64,000 bases of DNA from Bacteroidota bacterium (GTDB lineage Bacteria > Bacteroidota > Bacteroidia > Bacteroidales > JAADJA01): contig JAHLKX010000004.1 in the NCBI GenBank assembly GCA_020444515.1, positions 372,001 through 436,000 of the forward strand, given 5' to 3'. The position numbers and the translations under genes were made by a program. The notes below the pieces were generated by a model. It was given only the letters and a program-made list of their open reading frames with translations, was not told the origin of the DNA and did no database searches. Below are positions 43,164-50,485 of this stretch, one piece after another. Position 1 is the stretch's first letter, and every line of letters starts with the position of its first letter.

Positions 43164-44773
43164 AGAGGCTGATCTATACGATTTTGTTGATGTTAATGAT
43201 TGTGTCATTAAAAGCGCAATATGCTTCCCTTCTCGACAGCCTGACCAATCGTTTAATGCAGGTGGAAAATGACACTGCTCGAGTCAACATTTTAAATCAA
43301 TTGGCTTCGGAGGTTTTTTTTACCGATCCGGATGAAATCATTGATTATGCTGAAAGTGCCCTTAAAATAAGTGAAGAAATTGACTATCAGAAAGGAATTG
43401 CCCAGGCATATAATAATCTGGGAATTTATTATCGGGTGAAAGGTATTTATGAAAAAGCGATAGACTATTTCTTTCATAGCCTGGAGATCATGGAAGACCT
43501 GAATGATAAAGAGGGAATAGCAAGATCTTACAATCTTATAGGGATTATTTATTATTATTTGAATAATCTGGAATTAAGCCTTGAGTATTATCAGAAAGCA
43601 CTCGTGCTGAACGAAAAGCAGGATGATAAAAAATGGATCGCCGGAAACTCCAATAATATAGGTATGATTTATGAGCGAATGGGTGAATATGACCTTGCCT
43701 TGGAATACTATTTAAAATCCATTGAAATGAGTAACGAAATTGACAATAAAAACTGGTTGGCTAACACCTATGGAAACCTGGGAAGTTTATACATGATGAT
43801 AGGAAATCCAACTAGTTTGGGCTTATTTCAAAAAAGGCTTAAATTAAAAACAGAACAGAAGGATACCGCGGGCATTGCTTCGGCTAATAACCTCATAGGC
43901 AATTATTTTCTTTATAATAAAGATTATCAAAATGCTTTACCCTATCTTTTAAAAAGCTATGAGCTTGCGCAAAAAACAGATCAATTGTCACTTTTAAATC
44001 TCAATAGCCAAAAGTTAAGCCAAGTCTATGCAGGTCTTGGTAATTTTGAAAAAGCTTATTATTATCACAAACAATTCAAATTGTACAATGACAGTCTTGA
44101 TCTTCAGTCGAATACGCAAAAAATCATGCGTCTGACATTGCAAAATGAATTCAGGAAAGAACAACAGCTGGAAGAACTGGAACACCAAAATAATAAAATT
44201 CGTCAGACACTTTTAGCCCTATCCATGGTACTCGCCATTGCACTGATATTGTATTTATATTGGCGTCAACGATCAAAAGTCAAACAACACTTATTGCGGC
44301 AGGAAAAGCTTGAAATTGAGAATCGCACCCTGCAGGAGGACCTGGAATTTAAAGATAAACTATTGGGGGACAATATCAATTATCTATTGAACAAGAACGA
44401 ACTTCTCACAAATGTTATAGAGAAATTAAATGGCATTAAAACCAATTTAAAACCTGAAAACCAAAAAATGATCAACGGAATAATTGTGGAATTGCAAACA
44501 GGAATACAGGATAATACCTGGGAGGAATTTGAACTGAGATTCAACCAGATTCACAGTGATTTCTATAATCAGTTAATCGCCCGGTTTCCCGGTTTATCCG
44601 CCAATGAAACCCGCTTATCAGCCTTTTTAAAACTCAATATGACCACCAAAGAAATTGCAGCCATTACCGGTCAATCGATCAAAAGTATTGAAACTGCAAG
44701 GACCCGCCTTCGTAAAAAACTCAACATTCGAAATAAAGAACAATCCCTGGGGGAGTTTTTATCTAAATTCTAA
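43160..44773 (+). CDS. Membrane-spanning TPR-HTH one-component regulator, second of a pair
   Basis: This 537-residue paralogue of the preceding protein has a signal peptide (1-19, ending SLKA), periplasmic TPRs (about 25-320, with YEKAIDYFFHSLEIMED and YDLALEYYLKSIEMSNE), a membrane helix (about 349-369, LLALSMVLAIALILYLYWRQ), a coiled coil and a C-terminal HTH (LSANETRLSAFLKLNMTTKE). The ATGA overlap with the first regulator suggests coupled, perhaps heteromeric, function. A TPR repeat of the usual spacing is replaced by a degenerate one at residues of about 210-240. It closes the regulator pair. Confidence 0.87.
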   Translation: MKRLIYTILLMLMIVSLKAQYASLLDSLTNRLMQVENDTARVNILNQLASEVFFTDPDEIIDYAESALKISEEIDYQKGIAQAYNNLGIYYRVKGIYEKAIDYFFHSLEIMEDLNDKEGIARSYNLIGIIYYYLNNLELSLEYYQKALVLNEKQDDKKWIAGNSNNIGMIYERMGEYDLALEYYLKSIEMSNEIDNKNWLANTYGNLGSLYMMIGNPTSLGLFQKRLKLKTEQKDTAGIASANNLIGNYFLYNKDYQNALPYLLKSYELAQKTDQLSLLNLNSQKLSQVYAGLGNFEKAYYYHKQFKLYNDSLDLQSNTQKIMRLTLQNEFRKEQQLEELEHQNNKIRQTLLALSMVLAIALILYLYWRQRSKVKQHLLRQEKLEIENRTLQEDLEFKDKLLGDNINYLLNKNELLTNVIEKLNGIKTNLKPENQKMINGIIVELQTGIQDNTWEEFELRFNQIHSDFYNQLIARFPGLSANETRLSAFLKLNMTTKEIAAITGQSIKSIETARTRLRKKLNIRNKEQSLGEFLSKF

Positions 44774-44851
44774 CACCCTCTTTATAAGACTACTATGATA
44801 TTTTGTAGGGGTGTTGTAGGGGTATCCCACTGGCACCTGTATGGTGTTTTT
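44772..44851 (+). terminator. Hairpin pair with terminator-like end after the TPR-HTH regulators
   Basis: AACACCC (44772-44778) can pair with GGGTGTT (44809-44815), and a second short hairpin GGCACC-TGTAT-GGTGTT (44832-44848) runs into TTTTTAT. Together they form a plausible but weak Rho-independent terminator. Confidence 0.45.
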
Positions 44852-44950
44852 ATGGGCAGTAATTCTTGTTGTATTAATTTTGTAATATAGAAATCCTTGT
44901 GTATAAGAATAACTTAGCCCACTTTTGCATCGCAAATCAATAATAACTCT

Positions 44951-45112
44951 ATGGAACGTCGCAAAGGAATTTCAGAACGTAATATAGATGATGAAATTCA
45001 ATACTACATCAAGAAAAAAAAGGAAGAAAACTCAGCACTTAAAAAACTATTGAATGCGCTTGAGACTTCAAAAAAAACCAATGATATCGATGACAAGACT
45101 AAGAGAAACTGA
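44951..45112 (+). CDS. Small hypothetical protein (53 aa) upstream of the ECF sigma gene
   Basis: An ORF of 53 codons starting MERRKGISERNIDDEIQYYI and ending DIDDKTKRN. It is highly charged and lysine-rich, with a predicted helix (KKKKEENSALKKLLNALE). It is 12 bases upstream of the sigma factor ATG, on the same strand, and TAATTTTG (44875-44882) lies in the leader. I do not recognise a family; a role in modulating the sigma factor is possible but only inferred from adjacency. Confidence 0.55.
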   Translation: MERRKGISERNIDDEIQYYIKKKKEENSALKKLLNALETSKKTNDIDDKTKRN

Positions 45113-45124
45113 TAATACGACATC

Positions 45125-45757
45125 ATGACTAATTCTACCGGTTTGTTGGAAAACGAAGTTTTTTTAAAAAATACATCACAATCTCGTGAACTTTTATACA
45201 AATATTTTGCACCGAGAATGTATGGAATTTGTCTGAGATTTGCTGGAAATAAGATGGAAGCCGATGATATATTACATGAGGCTTTTGTGAAAATTTTCAC
45301 AAAAATTAATAATTTCAGAAATGAAGGTTCTTTGGAAGGCTGGATAAGACGAACGATAATCAATACTGCAATTAATTTTTATCGGCGAAATTCAAGGTAC
45401 GCCCAAATGGTAGAGATTGATGGAATTGAAATCAGTTCAGAAAAACACAATCATATTTTTGATGCAATTACAAAAGAAGAACTACTTCAATTAATTCAAG
45501 AATTACCCAATGGTTATCGAACTGTTTTCAATCTCAATGTAATTGAGGGATATACGCACAAAGAAATTGGTGAGATGCTCAATATTTCGGATAATACTTC
45601 AAAGTCGCAATTAACCAGGGCTAGACTTGTGCTGCAAAAGAAGGTTGAAAATTTAATGCGCGAAAAGGTTAAGGTACCTTTTGACCAATTAACCATAGTC
45701 AAAGCAGATAAAACGAAAAAAATTGAGCCACAGAGAAAATATTTGCAAGCAGTATAA
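45125..45757 (+). CDS. ECF-type RNA polymerase sigma factor
   Basis: This 210-residue sigma-70 family protein has region 2 (RELLYKYFAPRMYGICLRFAG, then EADDILHEAFVKIF) and region 4 (LIQELPNGYRTVFNLNVIEGYTHKEIGEMLNISDNTSKSQLTRARLVL). A C-terminal extension of about 45 residues (REKVKVPFDQLTIVKADKTKKIEPQRK) follows region 4 and is basic. No anti-sigma gene follows, unlike the sigma gene at 38206. The 53-residue ORF immediately upstream is the only near partner. The tandem small RNA candidates start about 140 bases after its stop. Confidence 0.92.
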   Translation: MTNSTGLLENEVFLKNTSQSRELLYKYFAPRMYGICLRFAGNKMEADDILHEAFVKIFTKINNFRNEGSLEGWIRRTIINTAINFYRRNSRYAQMVEIDGIEISSEKHNHIFDAITKEELLQLIQELPNGYRTVFNLNVIEGYTHKEIGEMLNISDNTSKSQLTRARLVLQKKVENLMREKVKVPFDQLTIVKADKTKKIEPQRKYLQAV

Positions 45758-45900
45758 GATTTTAGTACTAAAAAAACGTTCTCATTAATATTGCAATATA
45801 AATAGCATAAGCATCCAATAATTGAAGACTGGATATCGTTATAAAATTGTGGTACGAATTTTGATAATAACTATTTACGTTCTTAAAGATATTGAAAAAA

Positions 45901-46019
45901 TAAAAGTAAGGTGTCTTTCCTTAATTGGTTTTGGTTAATAATTAGGTTTATTCTTTTCCTTTCTTTAAATAGCCTTACTTTTAAACCGGTGGTGTCAATG
46001 ACACCACCGGTTTTTTTTT
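45901..46019 (+). ncRNA. Candidate structured small RNA, copy 1
   Basis: An 11-bp outer stem TAAAAGTAAGG (45901-45911) / CCTTACTTTTA (45973-45983) encloses a loop with a 35-base segment (45924-45958, beginning ATTGGTTTTGGTTAATAATT) that is identical in copy 2 at 46180-46214. A strong terminator hairpin follows directly. The transcript may begin upstream; no promoter as good as that of copy 2 was found, only weak candidates, so read-through from the sigma gene is possible. I cannot name the family. Confidence 0.6.
45983..46019 (+). terminator. Rho-independent terminator of RNA copy 1
   Basis: AAACCGGTGGTGT-CAATG-ACACCACCGGTTT is a perfect 13-bp stem, followed by a run of T. Its 5' arm begins directly after the outer stem of the RNA candidate. 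Confidence 0.9.
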
Positions 46020-46073
46020 GAAATTTTGTTTATTTTTTTTCAACCGCAGTTTATAAATTTATTGAAAAAAAAA

Positions 46074-46103
46074 TTGACAGGAAAGGATATTTCACTATCT
46101 TTG
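46074..46103 (+). promoter_or_regulatory. Perfect Bacteroidota-type promoter of RNA copy 2
   Basis: TTG (46074-46076), exactly 19 bases, TATCTTTG (46096-46103) matches TTG-N19-TAnnTTTG. No protein gene follows for about 350 bases, so it must drive the RNA candidate at about 46110-46274. Confidence 0.8.
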
Positions 46104-46109
46104 TAATAA

Positions 46110-46274
46110 CATTTTAGGCAATTCTATTTTTCAAACAAGATATTCAAGAATACGAAAGTAGGGTGAACATCCTTCAAAAATTGGTTTTGGTTAATAATTA
46201 GGTTTATTCTTTTCTTCTTTTCATCACCTTACTTTTTAAACGAGTCGTAGTTATGCTGCGGCTCGTTTTTTTTT
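46110..46274 (+). ncRNA. Candidate structured small RNA, copy 2
   Basis: About 165 nt from the predicted start to the terminator. The outer stem AAAGTAGGGTGA (46155-46166) / TCACCTTACTTT (46224-46235) has 12 bp, with a single G-U pair at the position where copy 1 has A-U, a base change that keeps pairing. The 35-base loop segment 46180-46214 is identical to copy 1. A terminator with a different sequence but the same 13-bp stem follows directly. It has its own promoter, and no ORF of note lies within. Confidence 0.68.
46238..46274 (+). terminator. Rho-independent terminator of RNA copy 2
   Basis: AAACGAGTCGTAG-TTAT-GCTGCGGCTCGTTT is a 13-bp stem with two G-U pairs, followed by nine or more T. 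The stem length equals that of copy 1 although the sequence differs. Confidence 0.88.
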
Positions 46275-46295
46275 GCCTGTCTTTCAGTTGCCTTA

Positions 46296-46380
46296 GATCC
46301 AATGGATCATCCTAACAAGTGTAAATATTAGTTCACCGTTAAATTCGAAAGAAGTATTACTTTTATCGATCCATTGGATT
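46296..46380. repeat. Two GATCCA-N-TGGATC palindromes upstream of the EamA transporter gene
   Basis: GATCCAATGGATC (46296-46308) is a perfect 6-1-6 palindrome, and GATCCATTGGATT (46368-46380) is the same site with one change, 72 bases downstream. The pair lies 70-155 bases before the EamA ATG, and a TACTTTTA resembling a -7 element (46356-46363) sits between them. A paired operator is plausible; a chance origin is not excluded. Confidence 0.45.
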
Positions 46381-46450
46381 GAAGATTTTCTAATCAGTGG
46401 ATGGGTTATAAAAAGTCCTTTTTTTACAATCAGATAACATACATGATTTA

Positions 46451-47425
46451 ATGGCGGTAGAGAATTCAAGGATAAAGGGAATTTTGTTTGCATCGTTGAC
46501 AGCTTTTTTCTGGGGATTTTTAGCTATTGCGCTCAAAGTAGCCTCCGGTGTTTTGGACCCCCTCACCATAGTGTGGTTTCGTTTTCTTGTGGCATTTCTC
46601 ATCTTATTGGTCATCTTCGCCATCAAAAAACCAGAGTACCTTGTCATTTTAAAAAATCCACCACTATACATCATCGTTGCATCACTGGGCCTGGGAATAA
46701 ATTACCTTGCTTTTTTATACGGATTAAAACTAACTACTCCAGGCACAGCTCAAGTGATCATTCAATTGGGTCCAATTTTCTTAGGCATTGTAGGTTTAAT
46801 ATTTTTTAGAGAAAAAATCAGCAAACGTCAGGGTTTGGGTTTTATAGTTGCAGGTTCCGGAATGTATATTTTCTATCGTGAAAGTTTATCACAGATCGTA
46901 GCCAGAGAGGAACTCTTCAACATGGGTATTATATGGGTAGTTGTAGCGGCCATGGCCTGGGTTGTTTATGCTACTTTTCAAAAGATGCTGGTTAAAAAAT
47001 ACCCAACCCAGCAATTGAACCTTTTTTTGTTTGGTCTGCCAGTTTTACTGTTTGCCCCTTTTATAAATCCTTCTGGATTTTTTAATCTCTCACTGAATAA
47101 TTGGCTATTATTAATATACCTTGGCTTGAACACACTTATAGCCTATGGTAGTCTGGCATATGCATTTAAATACCTTGAAGCGAGTAAAGTTAGTATCATT
47201 GTAACCATGAATCCAATTATCACTTTTATCATTATGGGTATTTTAACCTATATGGAAGTGAAGTGGATTGACCCAGAAATCCTATCAACCCGAGGTTTAA
47301 TGGCTGCATTTTTAGTTTTATTGGGAGCCATCATGGCGATTGCAGTGGCCAAACCAGGAAAAAAGAAAGATATTCGGGCCTGGTTCAGATCAGGACACAA
47401 AAATGAATTAGACGACCAAGTATGA
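46451..47425 (+). CDS. EamA/DMT superfamily transporter
   Basis: This 324-residue inner membrane protein has ten predicted helices in two EamA repeats. The first starts ILFASLTAFFWGFLAIALKV and includes PLTIVWFRFLVAFLILL and KLTTPGTAQVIIQLGPIFLG. The second includes MGIIWVVVAAMAWVVYATFQK and LEASKVSIIVTMNPIITFII. It exports or exchanges metabolites such as amino acids or purines; the substrate is not readable. A lysine-rich cytoplasmic tail follows. It overlaps the next gene by four bases. The paired palindromes upstream may be its operator. Confidence 0.92.
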   Translation: MAVENSRIKGILFASLTAFFWGFLAIALKVASGVLDPLTIVWFRFLVAFLILLVIFAIKKPEYLVILKNPPLYIIVASLGLGINYLAFLYGLKLTTPGTAQVIIQLGPIFLGIVGLIFFREKISKRQGLGFIVAGSGMYIFYRESLSQIVAREELFNMGIIWVVVAAMAWVVYATFQKMLVKKYPTQQLNLFLFGLPVLLFAPFINPSGFFNLSLNNWLLLIYLGLNTLIAYGSLAYAFKYLEASKVSIIVTMNPIITFIIMGILTYMEVKWIDPEILSTRGLMAAFLVLLGAIMAIAVAKPGKKKDIRAWFRSGHKNELDDQV

Positions 47426-48105
47426 AACCTAAAGCATACCATTTCCGAAATATTACAGTTGTTGCATTTCTTATTTTGCATTGTATTTCATTTGCACAAA
47501 GTGATTTTCTCCCCGAAACATACCTTGGTGTGAAACAGGGGATGAATATTTCACGAGTCAGCTTTGATCCTGCTGTTTCACAGGATATATTTTCAGGTTA
47601 TGTCGGAGGACTGGTATTCAGACACATTTCGCAAAGGAGTCTTGGAATACAGGTCGAATTAAATTTTTTACAGGCCGGTTGGAAAACCCACGGTGATACG
47701 CTCGGTAAATATGAACGAAGACTCAGTTATTTACAATTACCCCTGCTAACCCAAATAAATATTGGCAATCGAAAAAGCCGGGTTATTATCAATCTCGGGC
47801 CTAACTTTGCTTATTTATTATCGGAAAATGAAACAACTGACATAGATCCAAATTCAGAAGAAATACCCTTTGTAGGGATGAAAGTCAGAAATATTTTTGA
47901 TTACGGACTCTGCTTTGATATTGGTTTTATGCAAAAAACAGCCATTGGTTCTTTTCAAATCTCAGGAAGAATGATACAAAGTTTAAATAGTTTATTTGAA
48001 ACAGCCGGAGATGCTCCTTACAGAGCATCCATGAACCAGATATTTGAGATAAACTTAATGTACATGCTCGAATTGAAGGACATTTTTGGATCAAAATTGC
48101 AATAA
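47422..48105 (+). CDS. PorT-like outer membrane beta-barrel protein
   Basis: This 227-residue exported protein has a signal peptide (about 1-27, LILHCISFAQS). The mature part shows the outer membrane beta-barrel (PorT/OMP_b-brl_2) pattern: ETYLGVKQGMNISRVSF, VQVELNFLQAGWK-like amphipathic strands (IQVELNFLQAGWKTHG), LSYLQLPLLTQIN and ISGRMIQSLNSLF. Some PorT-type barrels belong to the type IX secretion system, but small relatives are widespread. Here it overlaps the exporter gene by four bases and the dehydratase gene by about 20 bases, so a link to secretion is not suggested by context. Confidence 0.82.
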   Translation: MKPKAYHFRNITVVAFLILHCISFAQSDFLPETYLGVKQGMNISRVSFDPAVSQDIFSGYVGGLVFRHISQRSLGIQVELNFLQAGWKTHGDTLGKYERRLSYLQLPLLTQINIGNRKSRVIINLGPNFAYLLSENETTDIDPNSEEIPFVGMKVRNIFDYGLCFDIGFMQKTAIGSFQISGRMIQSLNSLFETAGDAPYRASMNQIFEINLMYMLELKDIFGSKLQ

Positions 48106-49177
48106 TACATTGAGGATTACATTGAAATCGCAAAAAAATCATCATCAACAATATTGGGATTTATCAATTCCAAAAGATTGGGTATGCATTCAAACCGTGG
48201 ATATGCATACCGAAGGCGAACCATTGAGAATTCTGACCGGCGGCCTTCCCAAAATTGAGGGCCAAACGATACTGGAAAAACGCAGGTTTGTTAGAGACAA
48301 ACTGGATTATATACGATCGGGAATTATTTATGAACCTCGTGGTCATGCCGATATGTATGGGGCGATATTAACCGAACCGGAAAGAAATGACAGTGATATT
48401 GGTGTAATTTTTCTACACAATGATGGATACAGCACCATGTGCGGTCATGCCATAATTGCCCTTACCAAGTTCATCATCGAATCGGGTTGGATCCCCAACC
48501 TGAAAGAACCAGGAGTATTAAAACTGGATGTTCCAGCTGGTCAAATAATTGCCAGATTCATTGCTGAAGGAAATGTCGTAAAACAAACTTCCTTCAACAA
48601 TGTACCTTCATTTGTTTATAAGAAGGATCAATCTCTAAACATAAAAGGTTTGGGTAATATAAGGTATGACATTGCTTTTGGCGGTGCTTTTTACGCTTTT
48701 TGCGATGCCAAAGACTGGAACCTAAAATTAGATCCCTCACATTATAATGAGATAATTGCAGCGGGCAAAAAAATGAAACAATTGGTGACCCGACAAAACG
48801 TCATCCGACATCCCATCGAGCCTGACCTGGGTTTTCTTTATGGCATTATATTTACGAGTCCTCCCCAAAATGAAAAAAATCATAGTCGCAATGTCTGTAT
48901 TTTTGCAAATGGAGAACTTGACAGATCTCCAACCGGTACAGGGGTCAGTGCCCGTGCTGCCATTCATTTCGACAATGGGGACATTAAAAAAGAACAACCC
49001 ATAGTGATCGAAAGTATTCTTGGAACGACCATGCGTGTTAAAGTAATGGACACCGTAAAGTTTGGAAATTACAAAGCAGTTATTCCCGAGGTGTCAGGAA
49101 GGGCATGGTATACCGGCAGACATAATTTTTATTTTGATCCGGCTGATCCTTTAAAATCAGGTTTTATAATAAGATAA
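48086..49177 (+). CDS. Proline racemase superfamily, probable trans-3-hydroxy-L-proline dehydratase
   Basis: This 363-residue cytoplasmic enzyme carries the family start TVDMHTEGEPLRILTGG. The first catalytic residue is Cys119 in STMCGHAI. At the second site the racemase Cys is replaced by Thr283 in DRSPTGTGVSAR; Cys/Thr is the signature of trans-3-hydroxy-L-proline dehydratases, while racemases and 4-hydroxyproline epimerases have Cys/Cys. The start is unclear: TTG at 48086, 48110 or 48122, as no ATG precedes the conserved part. It overlaps the barrel gene in the first case. A secreted S37-type peptidase gene follows nine bases later. Confidence 0.86.
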   Translation: MDQNCNNTLRITLKSQKNHHQQYWDLSIPKDWVCIQTVDMHTEGEPLRILTGGLPKIEGQTILEKRRFVRDKLDYIRSGIIYEPRGHADMYGAILTEPERNDSDIGVIFLHNDGYSTMCGHAIIALTKFIIESGWIPNLKEPGVLKLDVPAGQIIARFIAEGNVVKQTSFNNVPSFVYKKDQSLNIKGLGNIRYDIAFGGAFYAFCDAKDWNLKLDPSHYNEIIAAGKKMKQLVTRQNVIRHPIEPDLGFLYGIIFTSPPQNEKNHSRNVCIFANGELDRSPTGTGVSARAAIHFDNGDIKKEQPIVIESILGTTMRVKVMDTVKFGNYKAVIPEVSGRAWYTGRHNFYFDPADPLKSGFIIR

Positions 49178-49186
49178 GAGCACAAC

Positions 49187-50485
49187 ATGAGACCACACAA
49201 ACTATTACTTTTTTTGATTTTAATTTTTAGTTTTAGTTCCTTCTTTTCTCAGGCAAAGGAATTGGATGATAAACTGAAAGCACTTCAGGATAAATATAAT
49301 TTCTCATTCAGGCAACTGGAAACCGAAAAATTCTTTTCTGAAAAATATCTATTAACATTTGAACAACCACTGAATCACAATGATCCTCAGAGTGGTACAT
49401 TTACTCAAAGGATTTTTTTGTCCCATCTCGATTTTCAAAGTCCGGTTGTTTTTATTACAGAAGGGTACGCTGCCGGTTATGCCAGTTATTCTAATTATAT
49501 TAATGAGCTTTCTCTGATACTTAATGGGAATCAAGTTTGTGTCGAACATCGATTTTTTGGCGAGTCGTTGCCTGATCCGCTGAACTGGGAATACCTCAAT
49601 GTGTATCAAGCTGCCAGTGATCATCATAATATAATTGAATTCATCCAAGAGGTCTATTCAGGGCCCATTGTTAATACAGGAATAAGCAAAGGGGGTCAAA
49701 CAGCTATGTATCACCGCTACTTCTTTCCGGATGATGTGAAGGCTACAGTTGCTTATGTGAGCCCATTGAATTTTTCCATCGAAGACAAACGTATTTATCA
49801 ATTTTTAGAAAATGTAGGAGATTCGACCACCCGGAAAAGGATTTTTGATTACCAAATGGAAATGTTCAGGAATAAAAACCTTTATCTGCCTGAATTTGAA
49901 AAACTAGCAGTTAAAAAAGGGCTAACTTTTTCAATGGGGTTGCTTCAGGGCTATGAACTTACAGTACTGGAGTATTCTTTTGCATTCTGGCAGTGGGGAA
50001 TTACACCTGTGGATTCAATTCCCATGCCTGCTACATCTCCTGAAAACATGGTTCATCATCTAAATCAGGTAGCAGGTATAGACTGGGTATCCAATGAAGG
50101 AATTGATAAAATATATCCATTTTTTTACCAGGCCTTGACAGAAATTGGATTTTACGGATATGATATCACGCCATTTCAAGATTTTATCAGTTTCCAGGAG
50201 AATCCGACCTTTGATTTTACCATTGTTGAAGATTTGAATATCCATTATGACCCGGAACCGATGCAGCAGGTTGATTGTTTTATTCGCCATCAGGCAAAAA
50301 ATATGATCTTTATTTATGGTGAAACAGATCCATGGACGGCTACATCAGTTGATTTAACATATAACCAGGGGTTGTTGAAAATCATAAAGCCTCATGGAAG
50401 CCATTTAACGAGAATATCAAACCTTCCTGAAGAGGAACAACGACTGGTAATCACCACCTTGAAAAATTGGCTACAAACTGATTAA
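49187..50485 (+). CDS. Secreted serine peptidase, S37/PS-10 type (tripeptidyl aminopeptidase-like)
   Basis: This 432-residue exported alpha/beta hydrolase has a signal peptide (about 1-23, FSSFFSQA), the nucleophile motif TGISKGGQTAMYHR, the acid in IFIYGETDPWTA and the histidine in IKPHGSHLTRI. These fit the S37 (PS-10) family, whose Streptomyces members remove tripeptides, and also the related S28 fold with EHRFFGESLPDP. It probably digests extracellular peptides in the periplasm. The gene is in line with the hydroxyproline dehydratase, which may suggest collagen-type or other hydroxyproline-rich peptides as substrate. Its end overlaps the convergent kinase gene by four bases. Confidence 0.85.
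   Translation: MRPHKLLLFLILIFSFSSFFSQAKELDDKLKALQDKYNFSFRQLETEKFFSEKYLLTFEQPLNHNDPQSGTFTQRIFLSHLDFQSPVVFITEGYAAGYASYSNYINELSLILNGNQVCVEHRFFGESLPDPLNWEYLNVYQAASDHHNIIEFIQEVYSGPIVNTGISKGGQTAMYHRYFFPDDVKATVAYVSPLNFSIEDKRIYQFLENVGDSTTRKRIFDYQMEMFRNKNLYLPEFEKLAVKKGLTFSMGLLQGYELTVLEYSFAFWQWGITPVDSIPMPATSPENMVHHLNQVAGIDWVSNEGIDKIYPFFYQALTEIGFYGYDITPFQDFISFQENPTFDFTIVEDLNIHYDPEPMQQVDCFIRHQAKNMIFIYGETDPWTATSVDLTYNQGLLKIIKPHGSHLTRISNLPEEEQRLVITTLKNWLQTD

Larger units (their letters stand above)
45758..46450. other. 693-base gene-free region holding two tandem RNA candidates and two palindromes
   Basis: No protein gene is supported. It contains RNA copy 1 (45901-46019), the promoter at 46074-46103, RNA copy 2 (about 46110-46274), and two GATCCA-N-TGGATC-type palindromes (46296-46308 and 46368-46380) ahead of the EamA gene. 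The rest (45758-45900 and 46381-46450) is AT-rich with no recognisable signal. Confidence 0.7.
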
